From contig NZ_JAHKRM010000032.1 of assembly GCF_019396345.1 (NCBI RefSeq), positions 62,001 through 126,000 on the forward strand: a stretch of DNA of 64,000 nucleotides, in the 5' to 3' direction. Positions 49,951-58,728 of the stretch are shown in pieces (position 1 is the first letter of the stretch; every line of letters begins with the position of its first letter). This stretch comes from Nonomuraea guangzhouensis (lineage in GTDB: Bacteria > Actinomycetota > Actinomycetes > Streptosporangiales > Streptosporangiaceae). The position numbers were made by a program, and so were the translations under genes. Under the pieces are notes generated by a model that ran no database searches, was not told where the DNA came from, and saw only the letters and a list, made by a program, of their open reading frames with translations.

Positions 49951-52452
49951 TCAGCCCTGGAACCGGCCGGTCACCCGAAGGTCGCGGGACGACGCGCCGA
50001 CCGCGACGGTGAAGCTGCCATGGGCGGCGATCCAGCCTTTCGCGGCCGGGCTCCAGGTGGACAGTGCGGCGCCGTCGAGCGGGAAGGTCACGACGGTGCT
50101 CTGCCCGGGCCGCAACCAGACCTTCTGGAAGCCCTTGAGCTGCTGGGGAGGCTCGCCCGCCGAGCCGGGGAAGCCGAGGTAGAGCTGGGCGGTCTCGGCT
50201 CCGGCGCGGGGTCCGGTGTTGGTGACGCGGACGCGTACGGCATGGCTGTCGGCCCGCAGACCGTCGTATCCGAAGGCGGTGTAGGACAGGCCATGGCCGA
50301 ACGGGAACAACGGGCGCTGGTGCCGGGCGTCGTACCAGCGGTAGCCCACGTTCAGGCCCTCGTCGTAGCGGACCGTGGTGCCGTCGCCGGGGAAGCCGAA
50401 CGCGACATCCGGGCCCTGCCGGTCGTCGGCCGGGAACGTCAGCGGCAGCCTTCCTGACGGATTGACATCGCCGAACAGCACGGCCGCGACCGCGTTGCCG
50501 TACTCCTGCCCCGGATACCACGCCTGGAGCACCCCGGCCACCCGGTTCAGCCAGGGCATCAGCGACGGCGTGCCGGTGTTGAGCACGACCACGGTGCGCG
50601 GGTTGGCGGCGGCGACGGCCTCGATGAGCTGGTCCTGATCACCGGGCAGGGCCAGCGAGTCGCGGTCGGAGCCCTCGCTGATGGAGTCGTTGACGAAGAC
50701 GAGCGCGACATCGGAGCGCCGGGCGGCGGTGACGGCCTCCGCGAGCAGCGCCGGGTCGGGCGCGGACCAGCCGAGCTGGTGGGCGCCTCCGAAGAGGGAG
50801 ATCGAGGAGGAGAACTCGACCTTGACGGAGACGGCCCGTCCGGCTGTGAGATCGGCCAGACCGTGGGCGACGCCGCCGAACTCCTGGCGGTTGGCGGCAA
50901 CGAGCTCGCCGTCGATGAACAGCCGCGCCTGGCCGGAGCCGCTCAGCGAGAATCGGTAGCCGCCCGTCTTCGGCGGGGTCAGCGTGCCGGTCCAGCGGGC
51001 CGACCAGGTGCCGGTGACGCCGGCCGGTGGCCCGGTGAAGTTCACCGACGGCTCGACCCGGGTGAGCGCGGGGTCGCCGGTGAAGTCGGGCGTGCGGTAG
51101 TAGGTCGCGGTCAGACCGGGGCCGTCGCCTGACTCGGGCCGCAGCAGGTCGCCGGAGAGCACGGGCAGCGCTCCGGTGCCGAGCGTGCCACGGGCCTGGT
51201 TCAGGGTGACGCGGCCGCCGGCCCGCGCGGTCAACCCGGCCAGCGGCGTCACGGTGGTGGACGGTTGCACCGCGGCCGAGCCGCCACCGTAGAAGGTCGC
51301 GTGGTCGCCGGCCGCGTCGCCGATCACCGCCACCGACCGCGCCTTGTCCAGCGGCAGTACGCCGCGGTCGTCCTTGAGCAGCACCATGCCCTGCTCGGCC
51401 AGGTCCCGCGCCAGCTCTCGATGCTCGGGCGTGGACACGTCGTCGCGCGGGGTGTAGTCGCGGTCGAACAGGCCCGTCCGGTACATCGCCGTGAGAATCC
51501 GGCGGACCTTGTCGTCGATGGCCGCGACCGTGACCTGGCCGGCCGCCACCGCCTGCTTCAGCGCGTCACCGAAGTACGTCGATCCCGGCATCTCCACGTC
51601 CAGCCCGGCGGCGGCCGAGGCGAGCGTGCTGTGGGTGGCGCCCCAGTCGGACACCACGAACCCGGGGAACCGCATCGCGTCCTTCAGCGCGGTCCGCAGC
51701 AGGTCGCCGTTCTCGCAGGCGTAGGTGCCGTTGACCTTGGGGTACGAGCACATGACGGACCGGGCGCCGCCGTCACGCACGGCCGCGCGGAAGCCGGGGA
51801 AGTAGATCTCCTGGAGAGCCCGCTCGGAGACCCGGACGTCGACTTTGCCCCGGTCGGTCTCCTGGTTGTTGGCCGCGAAGTGCTTGGGCATCGCTATGAC
51901 GCCCTGCGCCTGGACCCCCTTGACCTGCTCGGTGACCATCCGCGCGGTGAGGTAGGGATCCTCACTGAAGGTCTCGAAGGTACGGCCCCAGCGCGGTGAG
52001 CGCACGATGTTGATCGTCGGTGCCAGGGCGATGTTGTGGCCCTTGCCGGCCTGCTCGACGCCGACCGCCTCGCCGTAACGCCGCATGAGCGCGGGGTCCC
52101 AGGTGGCCGCGCCGTTGATGGCGGCGGGGAAGGCGGTGACACCCGTGCTGCCGTTGGCGACCCCGTTGGGACCGTCGGCGAGGTAGAGCGCGGGAATGCC
52201 CAGCCGGGCGTTGCCCGGTATCCGCCCGGCGTACCCCTTGCCGAACTCGAAGCCGACGCCGTGCAGCATGACGATCTTCTCGTCGAGGGTCATGCGGGCC
52301 AGCAGCCGCGCGGCACGTTGGTCGGGCCCGTACGAGGAGGTCGGCTGCGGGGGAGCGCTGTCGCCGGCCGCCGGTGGTGGCTGGGCGAGGCCCGCCAGGA
52401 CGAGGAGGGCGGCGGCTGCCAGCGCGGTCCCGCCATGGAGTCGTCTGGGCAT
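49951..52452 (-). CDS. Secreted GH3 beta-glucosidase/xylosidase with PA14 domain
   Basis: An 833-residue secreted GH3 enzyme. The signal peptide runs to about residue 30; the GH3 N-domain has KHFAANNQETDR and the nucleophile Asp269 in VVSDWGATHS. A PA14 insertion is at about 430-560 (LTATYYRTPDFTGDP, ending with ARLFIDGELVAANRQEF), inside the GH3 C-domain, followed by a fibronectin-III-like tail. PA14 insertions in GH3 enzymes shape oligosaccharide binding. It would release glucose or xylose from plant oligosaccharides outside the cell. A perfect inverted repeat lies 49-73 bp upstream of its ATG. Confidence 0.92.
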   Translation of the reverse strand: MPRRLHGGTALAAAALLVLAGLAQPPPAAGDSAPPQPTSSYGPDQRAARLLARMTLDEKIVMLHGVGFEFGKGYAGRIPGNARLGIPALYLADGPNGVANGSTGVTAFPAAINGAATWDPALMRRYGEAVGVEQAGKGHNIALAPTINIVRSPRWGRTFETFSEDPYLTARMVTEQVKGVQAQGVIAMPKHFAANNQETDRGKVDVRVSERALQEIYFPGFRAAVRDGGARSVMCSYPKVNGTYACENGDLLRTALKDAMRFPGFVVSDWGATHSTLASAAAGLDVEMPGSTYFGDALKQAVAAGQVTVAAIDDKVRRILTAMYRTGLFDRDYTPRDDVSTPEHRELARDLAEQGMVLLKDDRGVLPLDKARSVAVIGDAAGDHATFYGGGSAAVQPSTTVTPLAGLTARAGGRVTLNQARGTLGTGALPVLSGDLLRPESGDGPGLTATYYRTPDFTGDPALTRVEPSVNFTGPPAGVTGTWSARWTGTLTPPKTGGYRFSLSGSGQARLFIDGELVAANRQEFGGVAHGLADLTAGRAVSVKVEFSSSISLFGGAHQLGWSAPDPALLAEAVTAARRSDVALVFVNDSISEGSDRDSLALPGDQDQLIEAVAAANPRTVVVLNTGTPSLMPWLNRVAGVLQAWYPGQEYGNAVAAVLFGDVNPSGRLPLTFPADDRQGPDVAFGFPGDGTTVRYDEGLNVGYRWYDARHQRPLFPFGHGLSYTAFGYDGLRADSHAVRVRVTNTGPRAGAETAQLYLGFPGSAGEPPQQLKGFQKVWLRPGQSTVVTFPLDGAALSTWSPAAKGWIAAHGSFTVAVGASSRDLRVTGRFQG

Positions 52453-52500
52453 CTGCGAGGTCCTCTCTCAGGGGGTGTGAGGTGGACTGATGATCTTCGC

Positions 52501-52525
52501 CATATGTTGTGCCCGACAACATATG
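52501..52525. promoter_or_regulatory. Perfect inverted repeat with 10-bp arms, likely operator
   Basis: CATATGTTGT, spacer GCCCG, then ACAACATATG, a perfect 10-bp-arm inverted repeat that is AT-rich for this genome. It lies between the divergent GH3 and PETase-like genes, 49 bp from the first start and 221 bp from the second. The IclR gene at 54349 has TTGTT-N9-AACAA in its own upstream region, so IclR is the best candidate binder. Confidence 0.6.
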
Positions 52526-52596
52526 GACAGGTCGAATACCCGGCAAGGGCCTCTTCCGTCGTCCGGAAGACGATGAGGGAGAACCAGATTTATCTT

Positions 52597-52615
52597 CCGT
52601 TCAGCGGTTGAACGG
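52597..52615. other. Inverted repeat in 5' region of the PETase-like gene
   Basis: CCGTTCA, spacer GCGGT, TGAACGG: perfect 7-bp arms about 130 bp before the coding start. It could be a second regulator site or a leader hairpin. Nothing else points to its role. Confidence 0.35.
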
Positions 52616-52745
52616 CTTCTTGAACGGCGGATTGCCGCTTATGGTTCGGGGCGCGTCGAGAGCGCTCTCAGCAGAAACGCGTCCCTTCCTGTCCTTCGTG
52701 TCGGCGGAGCCATGCCCGCCGCACCCGTTCCGGAGAGGTAAGACC

Positions 52746-54080
52746 ATGCGATTTCCCGTCCATTCAGCCGGCGCCCGATCGGCCTGGTCGGCGGCGTTAC
52801 TCGCGCTGGCCGTCGCCGTCGCGACCGCGCTGGCCGGCGGCGCCGTCACCGCCCGGGCCGCCGTCACCGTCCGAGCCGCCGACGAGCTGCTGTCCCAGGG
52901 CAAGCCGGCGACCGCGTCGTCCGTCGAGAACACCGGCACCCCGGCTTCGGCGGCCGTCGACGGCAACGTCGCCACCCGGTGGTCCAGCGCTTTCAGCGAC
53001 CCGCAGTGGCTGCGGGTCGACCTCGGCGCCACCGCCACCATCAGCCAGGTCGTGCTGAACTGGGAGGCCGCGTACGGCAGGGCGTTCCAGATCCAGACGT
53101 CCGCCGACGCGCTCACCTGGACCACCGTCTACGTGACCGTCGCCGGCACCGGTGGGGTGCAGACGCTCCCCGTGACCGGGACCGGGCGGTACGTACGGAT
53201 GCTCGGCCTCGCCCGTGGCACCGCCTATGGCTACTCCCTGCGCGAGTTCCAGGTCTACGGCTCAGGGGGCGGCACCACGCCGCCGCCGGGGAGCGGCACC
53301 ATTCCCGACCCGACGATCGCCTCACTGGAGGCGACCGCCGGTCCGCTGGCCACCGCGACGTACACGGTCCCGAACCCCAGCGGGTACAAGGCCGGCACCA
53401 TCACCTACCCGACGGCCGGCGGCTCGTACCCGGGCATCGTCCTGATGCCGGGCTACCAGGGCACGCAACAGAACCTGAGCTGGCTCGGCCCGCGCCTGGC
53501 CTCGTGGGGCTTCGTCGTCGTCAACGTCGACACCAACACGCTGAGCGACACTCCTGACCAGCGGGGCACCGAGATCCGGGCCGCCGGCACCCAGCTGCTC
53601 AACCTGAGCAACGCCACCGGCAACCCCATCTCGGGCAAGGTGAACGGCACGCTCGGGGTGTCGGGCCACTCCATGGGCGGTGGCGGCACGATGGTGGCGC
53701 TGCGTGACGACAGCCGGTTCAAGGCGGGAGCGCCCCTGGCCCCGTACCACACGAGTCCGAACTTCGCCGGCGTCACCAAGCCGACCTTCTTCCTGACCTG
53801 CGCGAGCGACGTCGCCGCGCCCGGCGCCACCTACGCCAGGCCCTGGTACAACAGCATGACGCAGGCCGAGAAGCTGTACATCGAGGTTCCCGGCGACCAT
53901 CTCTGCCCGATGACCGGCTACGGCAACAAGGCCAAGCAGGGCAAGTGGCTCGTGTCGTTCTTCAGCCGCTGGCTGCGCGACGACACCCGCTTCACGCCGT
54001 TCCTGTGCGGCACCCAGCGTGACGCCGACCGGACCAACCCCTCGCTGGTGACCCAGTGGACGGACACCTGCCCGTTCTGA
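52746..54080 (+). CDS. Secreted PETase/cutinase-like polyester hydrolase with N-terminal CBM32-type domain
   Basis: A 444-residue secreted enzyme. After a signal peptide (to about 45), residues 46-172 form an F5/8 type C (CBM32-like) sugar-binding domain (KPATASSVENTG; ATRWSS; WLRVDLG), then a Gly/Pro linker and an alpha/beta-hydrolase. The triad is Ser309 (GHSMGGGG), Asp355 and His385. Cys352 and Cys387 occupy the same places relative to Asp and His as the extra disulfide of Ideonella PETase (C203-C239), and Cys421/Cys442 match its C-terminal one. His308 replaces the PETase Trp159, and Tyr334 replaces Trp185. The natural substrate may be cutin or acetylated polysaccharide; PET activity is inferred. 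GGAGAGG precedes the ATG. Confidence 0.88.
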   Translation: MRFPVHSAGARSAWSAALLALAVAVATALAGGAVTARAAVTVRAADELLSQGKPATASSVENTGTPASAAVDGNVATRWSSAFSDPQWLRVDLGATATISQVVLNWEAAYGRAFQIQTSADALTWTTVYVTVAGTGGVQTLPVTGTGRYVRMLGLARGTAYGYSLREFQVYGSGGGTTPPPGSGTIPDPTIASLEATAGPLATATYTVPNPSGYKAGTITYPTAGGSYPGIVLMPGYQGTQQNLSWLGPRLASWGFVVVNVDTNTLSDTPDQRGTEIRAAGTQLLNLSNATGNPISGKVNGTLGVSGHSMGGGGTMVALRDDSRFKAGAPLAPYHTSPNFAGVTKPTFFLTCASDVAAPGATYARPWYNSMTQAEKLYIEVPGDHLCPMTGYGNKAKQGKWLVSFFSRWLRDDTRFTPFLCGTQRDADRTNPSLVTQWTDTCPF

Positions 54081-54114
54081 CCTCACCAGCGGAAATAACC
54101 AGAAATATTCGGAA

Positions 54115-54150
54115 AGCCGGGCATGGTGGCCGAGGCCGCCGTGCCCGGCT
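54115..54150 (+). terminator. Terminator hairpin after the PETase-like gene
   Basis: AGCCGGGCA (54115-54123) pairs with TGCCCGGCT (54142-54150), and the interior (54124-54141) continues the stem almost to the tip with two wobble pairs. It lies 35 bp after the stop. No T tract follows, as is usual in this genus group. Confidence 0.65.
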
Positions 54151-54184
54151 CGCTGACCCCTCGCATGACAGGCGTGTTTCTAGA

Positions 54185-54260
54185 TTGTTATCGACGGCAA
54201 CAAATTAGCCCGGAAATGGGGCTAGACCCGCTCGCCTCCGCGGATTACGTTGCCGCAAAC
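54185..54260. promoter_or_regulatory. Putative IclR autoregulatory region
   Basis: TTGTT-N9-AACAA at 54185-54203 (spacer ATCGACGGC) and GTTGCCGCAAAC at 54249-54260 lie upstream of the IclR gene. Both contain GTTGCCG on one strand or the other, and the first resembles the TTGT/ACAA arms of the 52501 repeat. This region is clearly more AT-rich than its surroundings. Assignment to IclR is inference. Confidence 0.4.
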
Positions 54261-54348
54261 AACATTCAACGAAATGGTGAGGCCCGGATCCGGTGTACCT
54301 GACGACGTGGGCGTTTCGCAGCACGATCGACAGTCGGAGGCAGTGCCC

Positions 54349-55230
54349 ATGACCATGACCACAGCGACGATGTCAAGCCCGTCCGAGCAACCGGACTCCG
54401 GCCGATCGGTGGCCAGCCGGGTCCTCAGCGTCCTGGACGCGTTCTCCGGCGAACGCCGCCGGCTGACCCTGTCCGACATCAGCCGGCGGACCAGGATGCC
54501 GCTGACGACCGCCCACCGTCTGGTCGGCGAGCTGGTCTCGTGGGGCGCGCTCGAACGTGACCGCAACGGCCGCTACCAGATCGGCCTGCACCTGTGGGAG
54601 GTCGCGGCGCTGGCCCCTCGCGGTCTGGGGCTGCGCGAGGTGGCCATGCCCTTCCTCGAAGAGCTCTTCGTGGCGACCCGTCAGCACGTCCAGCTCGCCG
54701 TCCTCGATGACCTGGACGTCGTCTACATCGAGCGGATCTCCAGCCGGGACGCCGTCGGCGTGCACAGCCGGGTCGGCGGTCGATGGCCCGCGCACACCAC
54801 CGGCGTCGGCCTCGTGCTGCTCGCCTACGCGCCCCGGCCGGCCCAGGAGAGATACCTGGCCAGCCCGCTGGCGACCTTCACCAAGAAGACCATCATGACG
54901 CCGGACGCCCTGCGGCGCGTGCTGGCCGAGGTGCGGCGCACCGGCTACGCCGTCAGCGACCGGCAGGTCACCCTCGACGCGGTCTCGGTGGCCGCACCCG
55001 TGCGTGACGCCGCCAACGAGGTGGTGGCCGCGCTCTCGGTCGTCGTCCGCGCCGACGGTGACGGCGGCGCCGTCTCGGGCGTGCCCGCGAGGACCAGGCG
55101 CATCGCCCTGCCGGGGGCGTCCATGCCGGGCTCTCCGCAGGCCACGCACACGCCCGGTGTCGTGCCCGCCGTCCTGGCCGCCGCCCGCGGCATCAGCCTG
55201 CAACTCCTCCGCGACCCGGAAAGACCGTAG
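54349..55230 (+). CDS. IclR-family transcriptional regulator
   Basis: A 293-residue IclR regulator: N-terminal winged helix (VASRVLSVLDAFSGERRRLTL, then ISRRTRMPLTTAHRLVGELV) and the IclR ligand domain (VQLAVLDDLDVVYIERI, GRWPAHTTGVGLVLLAY). ATG 54349 follows GGAGG by 8 bases; the in-frame GTG at 54343 is too close to that site. It is next to the secreted hydrolases and may control them through the TGTTG/CAACA repeats. Aromatic or plant-derived effectors are common in this family (inference). Confidence 0.9.
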   Translation: MTMTTATMSSPSEQPDSGRSVASRVLSVLDAFSGERRRLTLSDISRRTRMPLTTAHRLVGELVSWGALERDRNGRYQIGLHLWEVAALAPRGLGLREVAMPFLEELFVATRQHVQLAVLDDLDVVYIERISSRDAVGVHSRVGGRWPAHTTGVGLVLLAYAPRPAQERYLASPLATFTKKTIMTPDALRRVLAEVRRTGYAVSDRQVTLDAVSVAAPVRDAANEVVAALSVVVRADGDGGAVSGVPARTRRIALPGASMPGSPQATHTPGVVPAVLAAARGISLQLLRDPERP

Positions 55231-55264
55231 CGATTACGTACGGGATTGACGCCAAAAGTTTCGG

Positions 55265-56308
55265 CTAGCGCGCGAGAGCGGCGGTGCTGCTCCGTACGAC
55301 GAGCTCGGTGCCCAGCTCGATCCGGCTCTGCGCCACCGGCTCGCCCTGCGCGAGCCGCACCAGCATGGTGGTCGCGGCCGAGGCCATCTCGGTGAGCGGC
55401 TGGCGGATCGTGGTCAGCGGCGGGATCGCCCACCGGGTCGGGGGGAGGTCGTCGAAGCCGATCACGCTCAGGTCGTCCGGGATGCGCAGGCCCAGCTCGT
55501 ACGCCGCCCGGTAGACGCCCATGGCCTGCCCGTCGTTGCAGGCGAAGATCGCGGTGGGCGGATCGGGCAGCCGCAGCAGCCGATGGGCCTGGGCCAGGCC
55601 GCCTTCGATCAGGAAGTCGCCCCGGCAGATCAGGTCCGGGTCGATGGGCACCCCGGCCATGTCCAGCGCGGCGCGATAGCCGTCGAGGCGGGCCCGGCTG
55701 GACAGCGCGTAGTCGGGGCCGGTGATGATGCCGATCCGCCGGTGCCCGAGCTGCACCAGGTAGCGGGTCGCCGAGAGCCCGCCGTTCCAGTTGCCGGCGC
55801 CCACCGAGGGCACCTGGTGGCCGGGGTCGCCGCTCGGGTCCAGCAGCACGAGGGGGATGCCGCGGGTGGCGAGCTGGTCGTGCTGGTCGTCGGTCAGCCC
55901 GCTGAACACCGCGATGACGCCGGTGGGCCGGCGGCCCAGCACGCCCTCGATCCAGCTCCGGCCCGGAACGTGGCGGTGCTGCAGCTCCGACAGCACCACG
56001 GCCAGGTCGTGCTCCCGCGCCACCTGCTCGACACCCTTGATGATCTCGATCGGGTAGTCGCCCTCCAGCGCGTGGAAGACCAGCTCCACCAGGGCGGCCG
56101 GGCTCTCGCGCCGTCGCTGCCGCCGGTAGCCGTGCTCGCGGATGAGCCCCTCGACGAGCGCCCGGGTCTCCGGCGCGACTTCGGAACGGCCGTTGACCAC
56201 TTTGGAGACCGTCGCGGTGGACACCCCGGCCAGCTCGGCGAGCTGGGCGATGGTCAGAGAACGCTTGTGCGTGGTGCCGGGGCCGGGCGGCTCCTGGGTC
56301 GGGGTCAT
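55265..56308 (-). CDS. LacI-family transcriptional regulator (beta-xyloside type)
   Basis: A 347-residue LacI repressor: HTH (SLTIAQLAELAGVSTATVSK), hinge, and full ligand domain ending in a Ser/Ala-rich tail. It is divergent from a sugar importer and GH43 operon and separated from it by two inverted repeats of the CGAAA/TTTCG type. LacI regulators of xylo-oligosaccharide uptake in streptomycetes (BxlR) are known to use CGAA-N-TTCG repeats, from memory. It is likely the repressor of the downstream ABC/GH43 operon. Confidence 0.9.
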   Translation of the reverse strand: MTPTQEPPGPGTTHKRSLTIAQLAELAGVSTATVSKVVNGRSEVAPETRALVEGLIREHGYRRQRRRESPAALVELVFHALEGDYPIEIIKGVEQVAREHDLAVVLSELQHRHVPGRSWIEGVLGRRPTGVIAVFSGLTDDQHDQLATRGIPLVLLDPSGDPGHQVPSVGAGNWNGGLSATRYLVQLGHRRIGIITGPDYALSSRARLDGYRAALDMAGVPIDPDLICRGDFLIEGGLAQAHRLLRLPDPPTAIFACNDGQAMGVYRAAYELGLRIPDDLSVIGFDDLPPTRWAIPPLTTIRQPLTEMASAATTMLVRLAQGEPVAQSRIELGTELVVRSSTAALAR

Positions 56309-56329
56309 GGCGGCAGTCTAGACGCAGAG

Positions 56330-56340
56330 GTTTCGGAAAC
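56330..56340. promoter_or_regulatory. LacI operator-like site (GTTTCGGAAAC)
   Basis: GTTTC-G-GAAAC is a perfect 5-bp-arm inverted repeat 21 bp before the LacI start, so it is placed to control the LacI gene itself. Confidence 0.5.
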
Positions 56341-56376
56341 AAGGGCGATTGTTTCGTACGTCTTACCGGCAGATTG

Positions 56377-56445
56377 TTGACGAGTTTCCAGGTAGGTGCC
56401 TAGAGTCCCCGGTTAACGATCGGCCAACTATCCGAAAGTTTTCGG
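56377..56445 (+). promoter_or_regulatory. Promoter and LacI operator of the xyloside/arabinoside importer operon
   Basis: TTGACG (56377-56382) and TAGAGT (56401-56406) with an 18-base spacer make a plausible promoter. The perfect repeat CCGAAA-GT-TTTCGG at 56432-56445 lies just downstream of the expected start point, suiting repression by roadblock. The coding start is at 56499. Confidence 0.5.
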
Positions 56446-56498
56446 CAACTAGTTCCGTACCCACTCTTCAGTCCCGACCCCCAGAAGAAGAGATCGCC

Positions 56499-57776
56499 GT
56501 GAAGCTCCGCATCGTAACCCCGGTCGCCCTCGCCGCGGCCCTCGCCCTGACCACGGCCGCCTGTGGCGGCGGCGGTACCTCCGCCACGGCACCGCCCGAG
56601 GCCGGCAAGTCGTTCGACTTCTGGTCGTTCAGCGGGATCAACCAGAAGGCCGCGGTCGAGGACTACCAGAAGAACAACCCCGGCATCGAGGTGAAGCTCA
56701 CCGAGGTCGGCAGCTCCGTGGAGACGGCGCAGGCGCTGACGACGGCGCTGGCCGGCGGCAAGGTGCCCGACCTGGTGCTGATCCAGGGCGATGACCTGCC
56801 CAAGTTCGTCCAGCAGCCGCAGAACTTCTACGACCTGCGGCAGCTGGGCGCCGACAAGATCAAGGGCGACTATCTGGACTGGGTGATCAGCCAGAGCGTG
56901 GCCAAGGACGGCACGATCATCGGCATCCCGACGGACGTGGGCGGCATGGCCATCGCCTACCGGACGGACCTGTTCAAGGCCGCCGGACTGCCGACCGACC
57001 GCGAGGAGGTGGGCAAGCTCTGGCCCACCTGGGACGCCTTCATCGAGACCGGCAAGAAGTACACCGCGGCGACCAAGAAGGCGTTCATCGACAACGCCGG
57101 CACCAGCGTGTTCTACCAGGCGGTCAACCAGGGGCCGCAGAAGTACTACGACCCCTCGGGCAACGTCGTCTACAGCACCAGCCCGCAGGTCAAGGCGGCG
57201 TTCGACTACGGCATCAAGGCCGTGCAGGCGGGCATCACCGCCAAGCAGAGCTCCTTCACCGAGGGATGGACCGCCGGCATGGGCAAGGACCAGTTCGCGG
57301 TGATCTCCGCGCCGTCCTGGATGCTCGGCGCCATCCGGAGCAACGCGCCCAGCACCAAGGGCAAGTGGGACATCGCCACTATCCCGGGCGGCGCGGGCAA
57401 CTGGGGCGGCAGCTACCTGGCCATCCCCAAGGGCGCCAAGAACCCCAAGGCCGCCTGGGACTACATCACCAAGACCCAGTCCCCGCAGGGCCAGCTGACG
57501 CACTTCGTCGACTCCGGCGCGCTGCCCACCACCCCGTCGGTCTACAAGGACGCCAAGCTCACGGCCCTGAAGGACCCGTTCTTCTCCGACGCGCCGACCG
57601 GGACGATCTACACCGACTCGCTGCTCGGGCTCAAGCCGTTCTACATCGGGCCGGACAGCTCTCCCATCGGCTCGGAGTTCTTGAACGCGATCACCAACGT
57701 CGAGCAGGGCAAGGGCGACGCGGCCAAGGCGTGGGACGCGGCCCTGGCCAACATCAAGACCGCCATCGGCAAGTAG
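56499..57776 (+). CDS. Sugar ABC transporter substrate-binding lipoprotein
   Basis: A 425-residue family-1 solute-binding protein. It has a Sec signal with lipobox (TTAAC, Cys23) followed by a Gly-rich tether. The GTG start at 56499 follows AGAAGAAGAG. The operon continues with two permeases and a GH43 enzyme but no ATPase, so a shared MsiK-like ATPase is expected. Xylo- or arabino-oligosaccharide cargo is inferred from the GH43 gene. Confidence 0.92.
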   Translation: MKLRIVTPVALAAALALTTAACGGGGTSATAPPEAGKSFDFWSFSGINQKAAVEDYQKNNPGIEVKLTEVGSSVETAQALTTALAGGKVPDLVLIQGDDLPKFVQQPQNFYDLRQLGADKIKGDYLDWVISQSVAKDGTIIGIPTDVGGMAIAYRTDLFKAAGLPTDREEVGKLWPTWDAFIETGKKYTAATKKAFIDNAGTSVFYQAVNQGPQKYYDPSGNVVYSTSPQVKAAFDYGIKAVQAGITAKQSSFTEGWTAGMGKDQFAVISAPSWMLGAIRSNAPSTKGKWDIATIPGGAGNWGGSYLAIPKGAKNPKAAWDYITKTQSPQGQLTHFVDSGALPTTPSVYKDAKLTALKDPFFSDAPTGTIYTDSLLGLKPFYIGPDSSPIGSEFLNAITNVEQGKGDAAKAWDAALANIKTAIGK

Positions 57777-57783
57777 GACGAGC

Positions 57784-58728
57784 GTGACGACGACTCTCAG
57801 CACCCGGCGGGCGCAGGCCGTGCCCGCCGGGGCGACCTCGGTGCGGCAGAGCATCGCCGAACGCATCACGCCGTACGCCTACATCGCGCCGTTTTTCCTG
57901 ATCTTCGCGGTGTTCGGGCTGGTGCCGCTGCTGTCCACGTTCTACGTGGCGCTGTTCGACTGGAACCCCATCGGCGAGCACGTCTTCATCGGCGTGGACA
58001 ACTTCACCCGCCTGTTCGCCGACGCGCGGTTCTGGAACGCGGCCTGGAACACGATCAGCATCTGGCTGCTGTCCACCGTGCCGCAACTGGTGGTGGCGCT
58101 GGGCCTGGCGCACCTGCTCAACCACGCCCGGCTCCGGCTGGCGGTGTTCTTCCGGATGTCGATGATGGTGCCGTACATCACCTCGGTGGCGGCCACCGCG
58201 ATCGTCTTCGCCCAGATGTTCGACCGCGACTTCGGCCTGCTCAACTGGCTGCTCGGGTTCGCCGGTGTGGGGCCGATCGACTTCAAGCAGTCGGTGCTGG
58301 GCAGCCACGTGCTGATCGCCGCCATGGTGGCCTGGCGCTGGTTCGGCTACACCACGCTGCTCTACCTGGCCTCCCTGCAGGCCATCCCACGCGCGATCTA
58401 CGAGGCGGCGGCCGTGGACGGCGCGGGCGGGTGGAAGCAGTTCCGCCACATCTCGATCCCGTCGCTGCGGCCGGTCATCGTGTTCACGATCGTGACCTCG
58501 ACGATCGGCGGCCTGCAGATCTTCACCGAGCCGCTGCTCGTCTCCCGCAGCACGACCTGCGGAGCGGTCCGGCAGTGCCAGACACTGACGCTGTTCCTCT
58601 ATGAGCAGGGCTTCGGCCAGTACCAGTTCGGGTACGGCGCGGCCATCGGCGTGGCGCTGTTCGTGCTGGTGGTCGGGCTCGCGACGGTCAACTACCTTCT
58701 GTCCACCCGCATCCGTCCGGAGCGATGA
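57784..58728 (+). CDS. Sugar ABC transporter permease (MalF type)
   Basis: A 314-residue permease with six membrane segments and EAA loop (EAAAVDGAGGWKQFRHISIP). GTG start 7 bp after the binding-protein stop; its stop overlaps the next ATG by 4 bp. It pairs with that permease. Confidence 0.92.
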   Translation: MTTTLSTRRAQAVPAGATSVRQSIAERITPYAYIAPFFLIFAVFGLVPLLSTFYVALFDWNPIGEHVFIGVDNFTRLFADARFWNAAWNTISIWLLSTVPQLVVALGLAHLLNHARLRLAVFFRMSMMVPYITSVAATAIVFAQMFDRDFGLLNWLLGFAGVGPIDFKQSVLGSHVLIAAMVAWRWFGYTTLLYLASLQAIPRAIYEAAAVDGAGGWKQFRHISIPSLRPVIVFTIVTSTIGGLQIFTEPLLVSRSTTCGAVRQCQTLTLFLYEQGFGQYQFGYGAAIGVALFVLVVGLATVNYLLSTRIRPER

